DNA from: Pseudomonas sp. FP198
GTDB lineage: Bacteria; Pseudomonadota; Gammaproteobacteria; Pseudomonadales; Pseudomonadaceae
DNA: 64,000 bases
Direction of reading: 5' to 3'
Assembly (NCBI RefSeq): GCF_030687895.1
Contig: NZ_CP117452.1
Coordinates: forward strand, 4,332,501 to 4,396,500
Within the stretch, counting starts at the first letter, position 1; the number at the start of each line of letters is the position of its first letter. This document shows positions 8,140 to 16,873 of the stretch, piece after piece. The position numbers were made by a program, and so were the translations under genes. The notes beneath the pieces are model-generated. The model did not search any database. It had not been told where the DNA came from and was given only the letters and a program-made list of their open reading frames with translations.

Positions 8140-11100
8140 TCAGGAAAACATATCGTTGGCAAATGTGTTGATGCCCACCAGACTGATGAGCTGCATATCA
8201 GCTGTCTGGATCTGTTCAATGGTGTCGTAACCTGCATACCAATCCTTCAGGCGCACACCTTCTTGCGGTGCCTGTCCTGGAGCGAAACTTGATCGGTGCA
8301 GATAGAGGTCATCGCCGATGCGATCAGCCAACAGCTCAGAGCTACCGATGTAGGACAAAACCAATTTGTCACCGCTGCTGATACCGTCGTCCTGAATCGT
8401 CACTAACTTTGGAGTATCGATGGTGTAGATATCATCACCCTCACCGCCGTTAGCAAAACCGCCGGTCTGCAATATCAGCCTGTCATCCCCCTGACCTCCT
8501 GACAGTGAAAAGCCCACGCCTCTACCGGTCAGCAGGTCGTTGCCTTCCCCACCGTCAGCCATGCCATGTATCACAGTGATAGTGTCATTTCCGGCCTCAC
8601 CGTAGGCTTGAGTCCCCTCGTCGCTCGCAGTCGTGACGATGGTGTCGTTACCGCCGCCGCCGTACAGGATGTCTGCCTGCGGCCCGTTCGCCGAGCTATC
8701 GACTTTGAAAGGTTCTATCCACGAAGTCAGCCCACCATAAAGGAAATCATTGCCGTCCCCGCCGTCGATGACGTCGTTGCCCAATCCACCCTCCAGATAA
8801 TTAACACCCGTGTCTCCAACCAGGACATCGTTGAAATGACTGCCCAACACATGTTCGATGTTAAGCAATACATCACCTTCGGCATCGCCACCTTGATTGA
8901 TTTGCGTCTGCAAGTTGATCGAGATGCCAGTTGTGCTTGTAATGTAAAAAGCACTGTCCAGACCTACGCGGCCATCGATTACATCTGCCCCGGCTCCACC
9001 AATGAAGATATCCTTCAGACCCGAGCCCGATAGCGTGTCGTCAAAATTGCTGCCTTGAAACATTTCAATGTTGGCGTAGGTCTGACCAGCAGCCGCCCCT
9101 ATGTTCGTGCCGTTGGTCAGGTCGATCGTCACTGCGCTGTCAGACTGTTCATAAGTGACCAGATCGATGCCAGCCGCGCCATCGTGCGCCACGGGCGAAC
9201 TACCACCGTAGAAAATGTCGTTGAAATTCGATCCTCTGATCGCCTCGATACCGGTGTAGGTATCACCCGCCGCGATCCCGGAATGCACGCCCGTCTTGAG
9301 GTTGATGTCCATGGCTACTTTGCTGTCGAGATAGCTCGCTATGTCATAGCCAGCACCGCCTATGAGCTGATCCGCTCCCGCGCCACCGTACAGTGTGTCG
9401 TTACCCGAACCGCCGGTAATGATGTTGTCGCTGTCGTTGCCATAACCGGTAAATGCACCAGTGCCGACGTAGGTCAGGCGCTCGACGTTGGCCGCCAGGA
9501 CCGTGCCGTTGGCATTGATCACCGACACGCGGACTTCATCGTTGCCGCCACCGGCCTGTTCGATGATGTAGGGGGTCAGCCCCAGATTGATGTTGTAGAT
9601 ATCGTCGCCAGCTCCCCCTTCCAGCTGTACCGTTGGGATTACGGTGTATGGGCCAGCGGAGAGCACGTCGTTGAAGGCAGAGCCTATGACGGTTTCGATA
9701 TTCGCCAAAATGATGCCTTCGGCATCTCCGCCCGTGCCTGCGGTTCCCCACCCATTACGGATATCGACGTTTACCCCGGCAGTCGAGCCCGAGTAGTCGA
9801 TCGCGTCGATCCCGGCACCACCGTCGAGTCGCATACCGCTGCCATCGCCAACGAACGTGTCGTTGAAATTCGATCCCCTGATCACCTCGATACCGGTGTA
9901 GGTATCACCTGCCGCGATTCCGGAATACACACCCGCCTTGAGGTCGATGTTCACAGCTTGCTTGCTGTCGGTATAACCCGCTATGTCATAGCCGGCACCA
10001 CCGATAAACTGATCCGCTCCCCCACCCCCGTACAGTGTGTCGTTACCCGAACCGCTGGTAATGATGTTGTCGCTGTCGTTGCCATAACCGGTAAATGCAC
10101 CAGTGCCGACGTAGGTCAGGCGTTCGACGTTCGCCGCCAGGACCGTGCCGTTGGCATTGATTACCGACACGCGGACTTCATCGTTACCGCCATCGGCCTG
10201 TTCGATGATGTAGGGGGTCAGCCCAAGATTGATGTTGTAGATATCGTCGCCAGCTCCCCCTTCCAGCTGTACCGTTGGGATTACGGTGTATGGGCCAGCG
10301 GAGAGCACGTCGTTGAAGGCAGAGCCTATGACGGTTTCGATATTCCCTAAAATGATGCCTTCGGCATCTCCGCCCGTGCCTGCGGTTCCCCACCCATTAC
10401 GGATATCGACGTTTACCCCGGCAGTCGAGCCCGAGTAGTCGACCGTATCGATCCCGGCACCGCCGTCGAGTTGTATACTGCTGCCATCGCCAACGAACGT
10501 GTCGTTGAAATTCGATCCCCTGATCACCTCGATACCGGTGTAGGTATCACCTGCCGCGATCCCGGAATGCACGCCCGTCTTGAGATTGATGGTCACAGCT
10601 TGCTTGCTGTCGGTATAACCCGCTATGTCATAGCCGGCACCACCGATGAACTGGTCCGCTCCCGCACCACCGAACAAGGTGTCGTTACCCGAACCGCCTG
10701 TAATGACGTTGTCGCTGTCGTTGCCGTAACCGGTGAATGCGCCGGTGCCAACGTAGGTCAGGCGCTCGACGTTGGCCGCCAGGACCGTGCCGTTGGCATT
10801 GATCACCGACACGCGGACTTCATCGTTGCCGCCACCGGCCTGTTCGATGATGTAGGGGGTCAGCCCCAGATTGATGTTGTAGATGTCGTCGCCAGCCCCC
10901 CCTTCCAGCCGTACCGTGGGGATTACGGTGTACGGGCCAGCGGAGAGCACGTCGTTGAAGGCAGAGCCTATGACAGTTTCGATATTCGCTAAAATGATGC
11001 CTTCGGCATCTCCGCCCGTGCCTGCGGTTCCCCACCCATTACGGATATCGACGTTTACCCCGGCAGTCGAGCCCGAGTAATCGATCACGTCGATCCCGGC

Positions 11101-11871
11101 GCCGCCGTCGAGTCGCATACCGCTGCCATCGCCAACGAACGTGTCGTTGAAATTCGATCCTCTGATCACCTCGATACCGGTGTAGGTATCACCTGCCGCG
11201 ATCCCGGAATGCACGCCCGTCTTGAGATTGATGTTCACAGCTTGCTTGCTGTCTGTATAACCCGCTATGTCATAGCCGGCACCGCCGATGAACTGGTCCG
11301 CTCCCGCGCCACCGAATAAGGTGTCGTTACCCGAACCGCCGGTAATGACGTTGTCGCTGTCGTTGCCGTAACCGGTGAATGCGCCGGTGCCGACGTAGGT
11401 CAAGCGCTCGACGTTGGCCGCCAGGACTGTGCCGTTGGCATTGATCACCGATACGCGGACTTCATCGTTGCCGCCACCGGCCTGTTCGATGATGTAGGGG
11501 GTCAGCCCCAGATTGATGTTGTAGATGTCGTCGCCGGCCCCCCCTTCCAACTGTACCGTTGGGATTACGGTGTAGGGGCCAGAGGAAAGCACGTCATTGA
11601 AGGCAGAGCCTATGACGGTTTCGATACCAATGAGCGTATCCCCCTCTGCATCGCCACCCCGTCCAACAAGTCCAGTGCCCTGACGCAAATCTATACTGAT
11701 ACCTTCAGTAGATGCCGAATAGTCGACAGTATCTAAACCTGCACCACCATCGATTTTGTCTGCGCCAGCAGTCCCCTTGATGGCATCGTTGCCACCCAGA
11801 GCGTTGATCTCATCGTCCCCTGCGGTGCCAATCAGTGCATCTGCGCCAGCTGTTCCATTAATGACTGCCAT
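8140..11871 (-). CDS. Large RTX-type calcium-binding repeat protein
   Basis: A 1243-residue acidic, glycine-rich protein full of haemolysin-type calcium-binding nonapeptides (GGAGDD, GGSGNDTL, GGAGADQFIGG), as in proteins exported by type I secretion. It opens MAVINGTAGADALIG and carries four copies of a 214-residue module, then a more varied RTX tail (about residues 930-1200) with a C-terminal segment ending TFANDMFS that could be the secretion signal. No lipase, protease, adhesin or haemolysin catalytic domain is recognisable, so its function is unknown. No type I secretion genes flank it. The start at 11871 is chosen because AGGGAAG lies just upstream. An opening 23 codons further upstream lacks such support. 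Confidence 0.88.
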   Translation of the reverse strand: MAVINGTAGADALIGTAGDDEINALGGNDAIKGTAGADKIDGGAGLDTVDYSASTEGISIDLRQGTGLVGRGGDAEGDTLIGIETVIGSAFNDVLSSGPYTVIPTVQLEGGAGDDIYNINLGLTPYIIEQAGGGNDEVRVSVINANGTVLAANVERLTYVGTGAFTGYGNDSDNVITGGSGNDTLFGGAGADQFIGGAGYDIAGYTDSKQAVNINLKTGVHSGIAAGDTYTGIEVIRGSNFNDTFVGDGSGMRLDGGAGIDVIDYSGSTAGVNVDIRNGWGTAGTGGDAEGIILANIETVIGSAFNDVLSAGPYTVIPTVRLEGGAGDDIYNINLGLTPYIIEQAGGGNDEVRVSVINANGTVLAANVERLTYVGTGAFTGYGNDSDNVITGGSGNDTLFGGAGADQFIGGAGYDIAGYTDSKQAVTINLKTGVHSGIAAGDTYTGIEVIRGSNFNDTFVGDGSSIQLDGGAGIDTVDYSGSTAGVNVDIRNGWGTAGTGGDAEGIILGNIETVIGSAFNDVLSAGPYTVIPTVQLEGGAGDDIYNINLGLTPYIIEQADGGNDEVRVSVINANGTVLAANVERLTYVGTGAFTGYGNDSDNIITSGSGNDTLYGGGGADQFIGGAGYDIAGYTDSKQAVNIDLKAGVYSGIAAGDTYTGIEVIRGSNFNDTFVGDGSGMRLDGGAGIDAIDYSGSTAGVNVDIRNGWGTAGTGGDAEGIILANIETVIGSAFNDVLSAGPYTVIPTVQLEGGAGDDIYNINLGLTPYIIEQAGGGNDEVRVSVINANGTVLAANVERLTYVGTGAFTGYGNDSDNIITGGSGNDTLYGGAGADQLIGGAGYDIASYLDSKVAMDINLKTGVHSGIAAGDTYTGIEAIRGSNFNDIFYGGSSPVAHDGAAGIDLVTYEQSDSAVTIDLTNGTNIGAAAGQTYANIEMFQGSNFDDTLSGSGLKDIFIGGAGADVIDGRVGLDSAFYITSTTGISINLQTQINQGGDAEGDVLLNIEHVLGSHFNDVLVGDTGVNYLEGGLGNDVIDGGDGNDFLYGGLTSWIEPFKVDSSANGPQADILYGGGGNDTIVTTASDEGTQAYGEAGNDTITVIHGMADGGEGNDLLTGRGVGFSLSGGQGDDRLILQTGGFANGGEGDDIYTIDTPKLVTIQDDGISSGDKLVLSYIGSSELLADRIGDDLYLHRSSFAPGQAPQEGVRLKDWYAGYDTIEQIQTADMQLISLVGINTFANDMFS
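9210..11630 (-). repeat. Tandem 642-bp repeats inside the RTX gene
   Basis: Marker sequences recur at exactly 642-bp spacing: the GGGATTACGG marker at 9635, 10277, 10919 and 11561, and the TCGTTGAAATTCGATCC marker in each unit. Units differ by scattered single bases, many silent in the protein. The fourth unit (lowest coordinates) diverges after the SNFND motif. The period is 214 codons, so the frame is preserved. Confidence 0.9.
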
Positions 11872-12198
11872 TTTTCTTCCCTGCTTTAAGGATGGTAGAG
11901 GAGGTTTTCGTAAATCAGTGTGTTCACAAAACTGAAGCATGAATCCCGGCGGTGTTTTTCGGCTGCGGCCAGTGAAGCTTGAGCGAAGATTTCGTCTGGA
12001 GGATGAGCAATTAACGTTTCATTTATTAAATTTCAGGCACGACAAAACCGCCCGATTTGAAACAACGGGATATGGTCGATTTTTTACGATCCATTGCGCA
12101 GCCGATCCATGCTGAGTTCCATCCAGCGCCCTTCCCCCTATTGGGAAGTTGATTGGCACCAAGCTTCCTTGCGTGATAGCACGATAATCAGTATCTAC
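11872..12198. other. Intergenic region upstream of the RTX gene
   Basis: 327 bases with no gene that I can support. The stretch around 12010-12040 is AT-rich compared with the surroundings (TTTCATTTATTAAATTTCAG) and probably holds the RTX promoter. The only firm site is the RTX ribosome-binding sequence at 11876-11882. Confidence 0.5.
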
Positions 12199-12675
12199 TC
12201 AAGCATCTGGCAAATGCCCCAACGGCAGCGCCCCCGGAGCCTTCACCGTGTTGATCGCAAAATTACTGCGAATGTCACTCACCCCCGGCAGCTTCAGCAG
12301 CTTGCCCGTGACAAATCGGTCATAGGCGCGCAAGTCCGGCACCACCACCTGCAGCAGGAAATCCGACTCGCCTGACACCAGGAACGCAGAGATCACTTCG
12401 GGCAGCGCGGTCACCGCCTGACGAAATGCCTCGGCTCGTTCGTCGGTGTGCCGTTCGACCTTGATGCCGACAAAAATGGTCATCCCGAGGCCCACTTCAT
12501 CGCGATCCAGGATGGCTTGATAGCCACGGATCACTCCCGCTTCCTCGAGCATTCGCACGCGGCGCAGGCATGGCGAGGGGGACAGGCCGATTTCTTCGGC
12601 CAGTTGTACGTTGCTCAGCCGGCCGTCCCGCTGCAGTGCAGCGAGAATTTTGCGGTCGAAGGCATCAAGTTTCAT
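12199..12675 (-). CDS. Lrp/AsnC family transcriptional regulator
   Basis: A 158-residue regulator with an N-terminal helix-turn-helix (DRKILAALQRDGRLSNVQLAEEIGLSPSP split over residues 5-33) and a C-terminal RAM ligand-sensing domain (residues 65-140, with SGESDFLLQVV). It is divergent from a LysE-type exporter, the usual arrangement for an amino acid-sensing regulator controlling efflux of that amino acid. I chose ATG 12675 because GGAAAG lies eight bases upstream. A GTG three codons earlier is an alternative. Confidence 0.9.
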   Translation of the reverse strand: MKLDAFDRKILAALQRDGRLSNVQLAEEIGLSPSPCLRRVRMLEEAGVIRGYQAILDRDEVGLGMTIFVGIKVERHTDERAEAFRQAVTALPEVISAFLVSGESDFLLQVVVPDLRAYDRFVTGKLLKLPGVSDIRSNFAINTVKAPGALPLGHLPDA

Positions 12676-12818
12676 GTTTGGCACTTTCCAATTGAATGGC
12701 TCGATTGCTTGGCAGGTTATGCCAATTCCAAGAGCTTTAGAAGCTGATTACGCAAGCACCTGCCCTACCCTTCGGTCATAGACTGGCATCTCCAATCCAT
12801 TGATTGCAGGGGCATGCA

Positions 12819-13448
12819 ATGACAGAACTCTGGTTGTTTTTCATGGCGTTGACGGTGGCGTATCTGTTGCCCGGGCCGGACATGATCCTGGTGCTGCAAA
12901 CCGGTGCCCGTCAGGGCAAGGCTGCGGCGCTGGCGACGGCGGTAGGCTTGGGGATTGCCCGGGCATGTCATGTCGCGCTGGCGGCAATGGGGCTCTCGGT
13001 GCTGTTCAAGACCGCGCCCTGGACCTTTGATGTAGTGCGCCTGGCTGGGGCCGCTTATCTGGCGTGGATCGGGTTTCAGTGTTTGCGAACCACGTTGGTG
13101 CCAAGCTTTGAAGGAGCTGACGCCGATGTCGGAAAGCGACAGTGGTACCAAGCGATACAACGCGGTCTGCTGACCAACCTGCTCAATCCCAAGGCGCTGC
13201 TGTTTTGCTCAGTGTTGCTACCGCAGTTCATCGACCCACAGGGCGGTCCGGTATTGGGGCAATTCGCGATGCTCGGTTTGGTGCTGGTCCTCGTCGGCCT
13301 GCTGTTCGACAGCGCCTACGCACTGGTGGGCGTCGTGCTCGGGCGCTGGCTTCAGCGATCGCCTTCGGCGCAACGTGTGCAGCAGTGGTTGTTTGGCAGC
13401 CTGCTGATTGGTTTTGCGGTACGGCTGACGTTTGTGCAGCAGTCGTAG
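12819..13448 (+). CDS. LysE/RhtB family amino acid exporter
   Basis: A 209-residue inner membrane protein of the LysE superfamily with about six hydrophobic segments and the typical early PGPDMILVLQTGARQG motif (about residues 16-31) and LLNPKALLFC in the middle. It probably exports an amino acid or a related metabolite. The substrate cannot be told from sequence. The start at 12819 follows GCAGGGG at 12806-12812. The divergent Lrp-type regulator is its likely controller. Confidence 0.9.
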   Translation: MTELWLFFMALTVAYLLPGPDMILVLQTGARQGKAAALATAVGLGIARACHVALAAMGLSVLFKTAPWTFDVVRLAGAAYLAWIGFQCLRTTLVPSFEGADADVGKRQWYQAIQRGLLTNLLNPKALLFCSVLLPQFIDPQGGPVLGQFAMLGLVLVLVGLLFDSAYALVGVVLGRWLQRSPSAQRVQQWLFGSLLIGFAVRLTFVQQS

Positions 13449-13557
13449 ACTATTGCTACCAGGACTTACGCACTAGCATGGGGTGCTAGGGGTTGAGCTA
13501 ATCTTCCCCCCCATTCAGCCTAACCCAATTGCAACACAGGCCCAGCCAGACTACACT

Positions 13558-13574
13558 CCTCCCAAAATGGGAGG
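13558..13574 (+). promoter_or_regulatory. Hairpin that buries the higB ribosome-binding site
   Basis: CCTCCC (13558-13563) and GGGAGG (13569-13574) form a perfect 6-bp stem with an AAAAT loop. The right arm contains the Shine-Dalgarno sequence of higB, whose GTG start is at 13581. The dyad could act in mRNA as a translation brake or in DNA as part of the antitoxin operator. Confidence 0.5.
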
Positions 13575-13580
13575 GAACAG

Positions 13581-13883
13581 GTGCGAATTATCGCGAGAGG
13601 AACCTTGCGGGAGTTTTGGGAAAGCAACCCCGCTTATGCGGATTCCCAGACGCCATTGGTTGAATGGTATCGACACATGGAGAAAGCGACCTATCGAACA
13701 CCTCAAGAGATTAAGGCTGAACTCAGAACAGCCAGTATTCTCAAAGGCGCCAGGGTCGTTTTTAATATCGGCGGCAACAAATACCGAGTAATTCTGGCAA
13801 TCGACTATCAGCGCCAGCTCGGCTTTGTACGGTTCGTCGGCACCCACGCCCAATATGACCAAATCAATGCGGAGACCGTATGA
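13581..13883 (+). CDS. higB: HigB family toxin (type II toxin-antitoxin)
   Basis: A 100-residue protein of the HigB family of RelE-fold mRNA interferases, which cut mRNA on the ribosome. Visible features are the MRIIARGTLREFWE start, a basic centre, the FNIGGNKYRVI core and the VRFVGTHAQYD end typical of the family. The start is GTG at 13581 behind GAGGG. The antitoxin gene overlaps its stop by four bases (ATGA), and toxin-first order is normal for higBA. Confidence 0.9.
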   Translation: MRIIARGTLREFWESNPAYADSQTPLVEWYRHMEKATYRTPQEIKAELRTASILKGARVVFNIGGNKYRVILAIDYQRQLGFVRFVGTHAQYDQINAETV

Positions 13884-14242
13884 TCAACATCAAACCCATT
13901 CGCAACCAGGACGATCTGAATGCGGCCTTTGCGCGAATCGAACAACTGTGGGGCGCGGAAGTCGGTTCGGCTGAAGGCGATGAGTTGGAAATTCTTGCCC
14001 TGCTAATCGAAAAATATGAGGAGGAGCATCACCCGATGCCGCCTTCCGATCCAATTGAGGCGATTAAATTCCGGATGGATCAACAAGGCTTGACCCCGCG
14101 TGATCTGGAACCATTTATTGGTTCGAGCGGACGCGTCTCGGAAGTGCTGAACCGCAAACGAAAATTGAGCCTGGCAATGATTAAACGCCTGCACGACGGA
14201 CTGCGCATTCCTTACGAAAGCCTGTTAGCGGATGTTGCTTAA
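13880..14242 (+). CDS. higA: HigA family antitoxin with helix-turn-helix
   Basis: A 120-residue antitoxin. The first half (about 1-60) is acidic and helical and likely wraps the toxin. The second half has an XRE-type helix-turn-helix (GLTPRDLEPFIGSSGRVSEV, about residues 73-92) that would bind the operon promoter. Overlap with higB by ATGA implies coupled translation. Confidence 0.9.
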   Translation: MINIKPIRNQDDLNAAFARIEQLWGAEVGSAEGDELEILALLIEKYEEEHHPMPPSDPIEAIKFRMDQQGLTPRDLEPFIGSSGRVSEVLNRKRKLSLAMIKRLHDGLRIPYESLLADVA

Positions 14243-14253
14243 CATAGCGACAA

Positions 14254-14382
14254 CTCAACATCACCCTGCCCGGCTACCTGCTGAACCGTATCGATGAATA
14301 TGTGCTGCATCACCTGGAGGAAAAAAGCCGGTCAGGCTTTCTGGCATCGGCGGCATTAAAGGTATTGCAGCAAGGACGTTGA
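14254..14382 (+). pseudogene. Remnant of a HicB-type antitoxin (C-terminal 42 codons)
   Basis: The frame reads LNITLPGYLLNRIDEYV, then SRSGFLASAALKVLQ, then a stop. This is the ribbon-helix-helix tail of HicB antitoxins. Upstream the frame closes at a TAG at 14245-14247 and there is no start codon or N-terminal HicB domain. No hicA toxin gene is present. The fragment begins 12 bases after higA. Confidence 0.7.
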
Positions 14383-14408
14383 GCAATACCTGCCGAAACA
14401 TAAGAACC

Positions 14409-14497
14409 TGTGGGAGCGAGCCTGCTCGCGAAAGCGGTGGAACAGTCAATTTCCAGGTTGCTGACCTGACGCCTTCGCGAGCAGGCTCGCTCCCACA
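14409..14497. repeat. REP pair, GTGGGAGCGAGCCTGCTCGCGAA family
   Basis: Facing arms TGTGGGAGCGAGCCTGCTCG and GAGCAGGCTCGCTCCCACA are separated by a loosely paired spacer. This is the commonest repeat type in the window. Confidence 0.9.
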
Positions 14498-14530
14498 GGT
14501 TTATACATAGCCCGGCCTGGGCTATGTCAC

Positions 14531-14677
14531 TTATTTGCTTTCCGACTTGGACTCTTGCATCTGTACCGAAGACTTGGTGCCGTCGGTGTTGTCCTTGGTC
14601 TCGTTATCCGAATTATCAAAGCAGCCCTGCAGTGCGAACAGGCAGCAGGCGAGGCAGAAGGTGCGGATGAGGTTCAT
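14531..14677 (-). CDS. Small predicted lipoprotein, 48 residues
   Basis: A short gene beginning MNLIRTFCLACCLFALQGCF, a lipoprotein signal peptide with a lipobox at ALQGC (Cys19). The mature part of about 30 residues is very hydrophilic, rich in Asp, Ser, Lys and Thr. A GGAG ribosome site lies before the ATG. It stands alone between a REP pair and the iron-permease-like gene. The function is unknown. Confidence 0.75.
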   Translation of the reverse strand: MNLIRTFCLACCLFALQGCFDNSDNETKDNTDGTKSSVQMQESKSESK

Positions 14678-14853
14678 GGTCTACTCCGTCGATGAAGGCT
14701 TTAAGGAGTGACCATCAGGCAGCGCAAATGGTTGCGCCAGTCTTCCTCCCGGACGATGAACGTCGTCGCAGGTTCGGATTGAAATGTAAGTAGAATTTTC
14801 GCCGCTGCGTTGCTGTCACACCAGACAGGTGCATCCACTAAGGAAACACGGCA

Positions 14854-15258
14854 ATGACGTTCGCAAAGATTGCTCAAAAACTGGCCCTTTGGGCGGGGAG
14901 TCCCAAGACCTTTCTGGGGGCCATCGTGTTGTTGGCGCTCTGGGCCGCCAGCGGACCGTTCTTCGGTTTCAACGACACCTGGCAGCTGATCATCAATACC
15001 TCGACGACGATCATCACCTTCCTCATGGTCTTCCTGATCCAGAACACGCAAAACCGCGATACCGATATCCTGCACTTGAAAGTCGATGAATTGTTGCGCG
15101 CGACCAAAGACGCGCAGAACGCAATGCTCGGTCTCGAGTCGCTGGACCTCAAGCAACTGGAAGCGTTGCGCAAGCGCTACCAGGACATGGGCAAAGACGA
15201 GGCCAAGAGCCTTGACGGCGTGGAACAGGAAAACAAGGTCGACCTGAACCAGTGCTGA
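14854..15258 (+). CDS. Low-affinity iron permease family protein
   Basis: A 134-residue inner membrane protein of the small Iron_permease family. Two hydrophobic segments (about residues 20-36 and 44-66) are followed by the family motif FLIQNTQNRDTDILHLKVDE split near residues 67-80 and a charged helical tail. Bacterial members are related to yeast Fet4 by name, but iron transport is unproven for such short proteins. Converges with the SDR gene across a strong hairpin. Confidence 0.85.
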   Translation: MTFAKIAQKLALWAGSPKTFLGAIVLLALWAASGPFFGFNDTWQLIINTSTTIITFLMVFLIQNTQNRDTDILHLKVDELLRATKDAQNAMLGLESLDLKQLEALRKRYQDMGKDEAKSLDGVEQENKVDLNQC

Positions 15259-15263
15259 AAGCA

Positions 15264-15296
15264 GATGCGCGAGCGTTGTTGCAACGCTCGCGCATC
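15264..15296. terminator. Strong bidirectional hairpin between convergent genes
   Basis: Perfect 15-bp arms, GATGCGCGAGCGTTG and CAACGCTCGCGCATC, surround a three-base loop in the 51-base gap between convergent genes. A T run is missing, so it may act by structure or as a barrier. Confidence 0.7.
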
Positions 15297-15309
15297 CGAA
15301 TGCCGCACA

Positions 15310-16218
15310 TCAGGGCAACGGATTCCCACCCGTCACGCCAAACACTTCTCCGGTGATATAACTCGATTCCTGCGAGGCCAGCAGCACGTACAGCGGTGCA
15401 CATTCCGCTGGCTGCCCCGGACGCTTCATCGGAACCTGGGAGCCGAATGTAGGAATCTTCTCCCTAGGCTGTCCGCCGCTGGGTTGCAGCACCGTCCAGA
15501 TCGGCCCTGGTGCCACGGCATTGACCCGGATTCCCTTGCTGATGACCTGTCCGGCCAACGCCTTGGTAAACGCCACGATCGCCGCTTTGGTGGTGGCGTA
15601 ATCGAGCAGCGTCGCGGACGGATCGTAGGATTGGATCGACGCGGTATTGATGATCGTCGCCCCGGCCGGCATCAGCGGTACCGCAGCCTTGCAGATCCAG
15701 AACATCGCGTAGATGTTGGTTTTCATGGTGTCGTCGAATTGCGCGGTGGTGATGTCGGCAATGTCCTTTTGCGCTTCCTGCTTACCGGCGACGTTGACCA
15801 GGATATCCAGGCCATCGAGCTCCTGCTGCGCCATCTTCACCATCTGGACGCAGAACGCTTCGTCCTTGAGATCTCCCGGAATCGCAATGGCCTTGCGGCC
15901 TTCAGCCTTGATCAGCTCGATGACTTGCTGCGCGTCGCGTTCTTCGCTGGGCAGATAGTTGATGGCTACATCGGCGCCTTCCCGGGCATAGGCAATGGCG
16001 GCCGCGCGACCGATCCCCGAATCGCCGCCCGTGATCAGTGCCTTGCGCCCCTCCAGGCGACCGAAGCCTTGATAGGTTTTTTCGCCGTGATCGGGTTGCG
16101 GCTCCATGTCCTGGTCAATGCCGGGGGGTGATTGCGGCTGGTCGGGGAATTCCGGACGAGGGTATTGGGTCAGTGGATTCTGCATCGCGTATTGGTTGGG
16201 TTCTCGGTGTGTAGACAT
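15310..16218 (-). CDS. Short-chain dehydrogenase/reductase, YghA-like
   Basis: A 302-residue oxidoreductase with the long N-terminal extension (about 45 residues) of the YghA/general-stress SDR type. It has the cofactor motif [12 protein letters not shown] near residues 60-71, NVAGKQ, the catalytic Ser in NTASIQSY and YATTK. It should use NAD(P)H, substrate unknown. The ATG at 16218 follows AAGGAG. Ten upstream in-frame codons were rejected. Neighbours on the same strand are a DUF4142 protein and a 52-residue basic protein. Confidence 0.9.
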   Translation of the reverse strand: MSTHREPNQYAMQNPLTQYPRPEFPDQPQSPPGIDQDMEPQPDHGEKTYQGFGRLEGRKALITGGDSGIGRAAAIAYAREGADVAINYLPSEERDAQQVIELIKAEGRKAIAIPGDLKDEAFCVQMVKMAQQELDGLDILVNVAGKQEAQKDIADITTAQFDDTMKTNIYAMFWICKAAVPLMPAGATIINTASIQSYDPSATLLDYATTKAAIVAFTKALAGQVISKGIRVNAVAPGPIWTVLQPSGGQPREKIPTFGSQVPMKRPGQPAECAPLYVLLASQESSYITGEVFGVTGGNPLP

Positions 16219-16296
16219 CGAGGTTCTCCTTTTCGGCGGGCAAAACAAGCCGGGACGCTGGCGTCCCGGTCCTGAGGTAAAAACAGGTGCGGCAAA

Positions 16297-16800
16297 TCAG
16301 CGACTGGCCTGCAGCGCCCTGGCCATCTCAAGATGCGTCTGCAATTTGGGCAGGGTTTCGTCGGCGAACGCCTTGATCTCCGGCACGTTGGTGGTCTGGG
16401 CCTGCTGCTGAATCTGCTCGATGGCTTCCTCAGTGGCCTTGACCTGGCTGGCGGCATACGCCGCTTCGAACGACTCGCCCTCGGCCACTTGCGGCATCAA
16501 GGTCTTGGCCTTGTCCGCGACTTCTTCTCGGGGCGCGACGGGCAAGTCGAGCTTCTTGGCGATTTTCGCCAAGTGTTGGTTGGCGGTGGTGCGGTCGTTG
16601 ATCACCATGATGGTGTAGTCCTTGACCTCCCTTGATTCCGCTTTCGAATGCGCGGCACGGCTGGCTTCGATGTCAGCCATGCCTTTGGCGGATGCATCGT
16701 TGATGAATTCGGCAGGTGACTGGGCCCAGGCACTGCTGGCACCCAGGCCCATCAGCACGACAACACTGGTGGTGCGTAAAAAGGTGGCCATCCGGCTCAT
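16297..16800 (-). CDS. DUF4142 domain periplasmic protein
   Basis: A 167-residue protein with an N-terminal signal peptide ending SSAWAQ and a helical DUF4142 domain with ferritin-like His/Glu-containing helices (DRTTANQHLAKIAKK, LPKLQTHLEMA). Such proteins are often found with stress genes but have no settled function. The ATG at 16800 is placed eight bases after GAGGAGGG. A GTG two codons earlier is too close to that site. Confidence 0.88.
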   Translation of the reverse strand: MSRMATFLRTTSVVVLMGLGASSAWAQSPAEFINDASAKGMADIEASRAAHSKAESREVKDYTIMVINDRTTANQHLAKIAKKLDLPVAPREEVADKAKTLMPQVAEGESFEAAYAASQVKATEEAIEQIQQQAQTTNVPEIKAFADETLPKLQTHLEMARALQASR

Positions 16801-16873
16801 GGTCACGCCCTCCTCTGATAGAAAATTGCGACAGGGTTTACCCGCCGCTTAATCAGAACCACCGTTTGAATAT

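Noticed and set aside
9055..10350. A 431-codon frame antisense to the RTX gene
   Set aside because: It repeats with the same 642-bp period as the RTX gene and is explained by that gene's codon pattern.
13581..14382. higBA plus hicB remnant as a new three-part toxin-antitoxin system
   Set aside because: The third frame lacks a start, N-terminal domain and partner toxin, so decay of an older module is simpler.
14409..14497. Repeated palindromes read as CRISPR
   Set aside because: Repeats are single facing pairs scattered over 60 kb, not regular arrays with unique spacers, and there are no cas genes.
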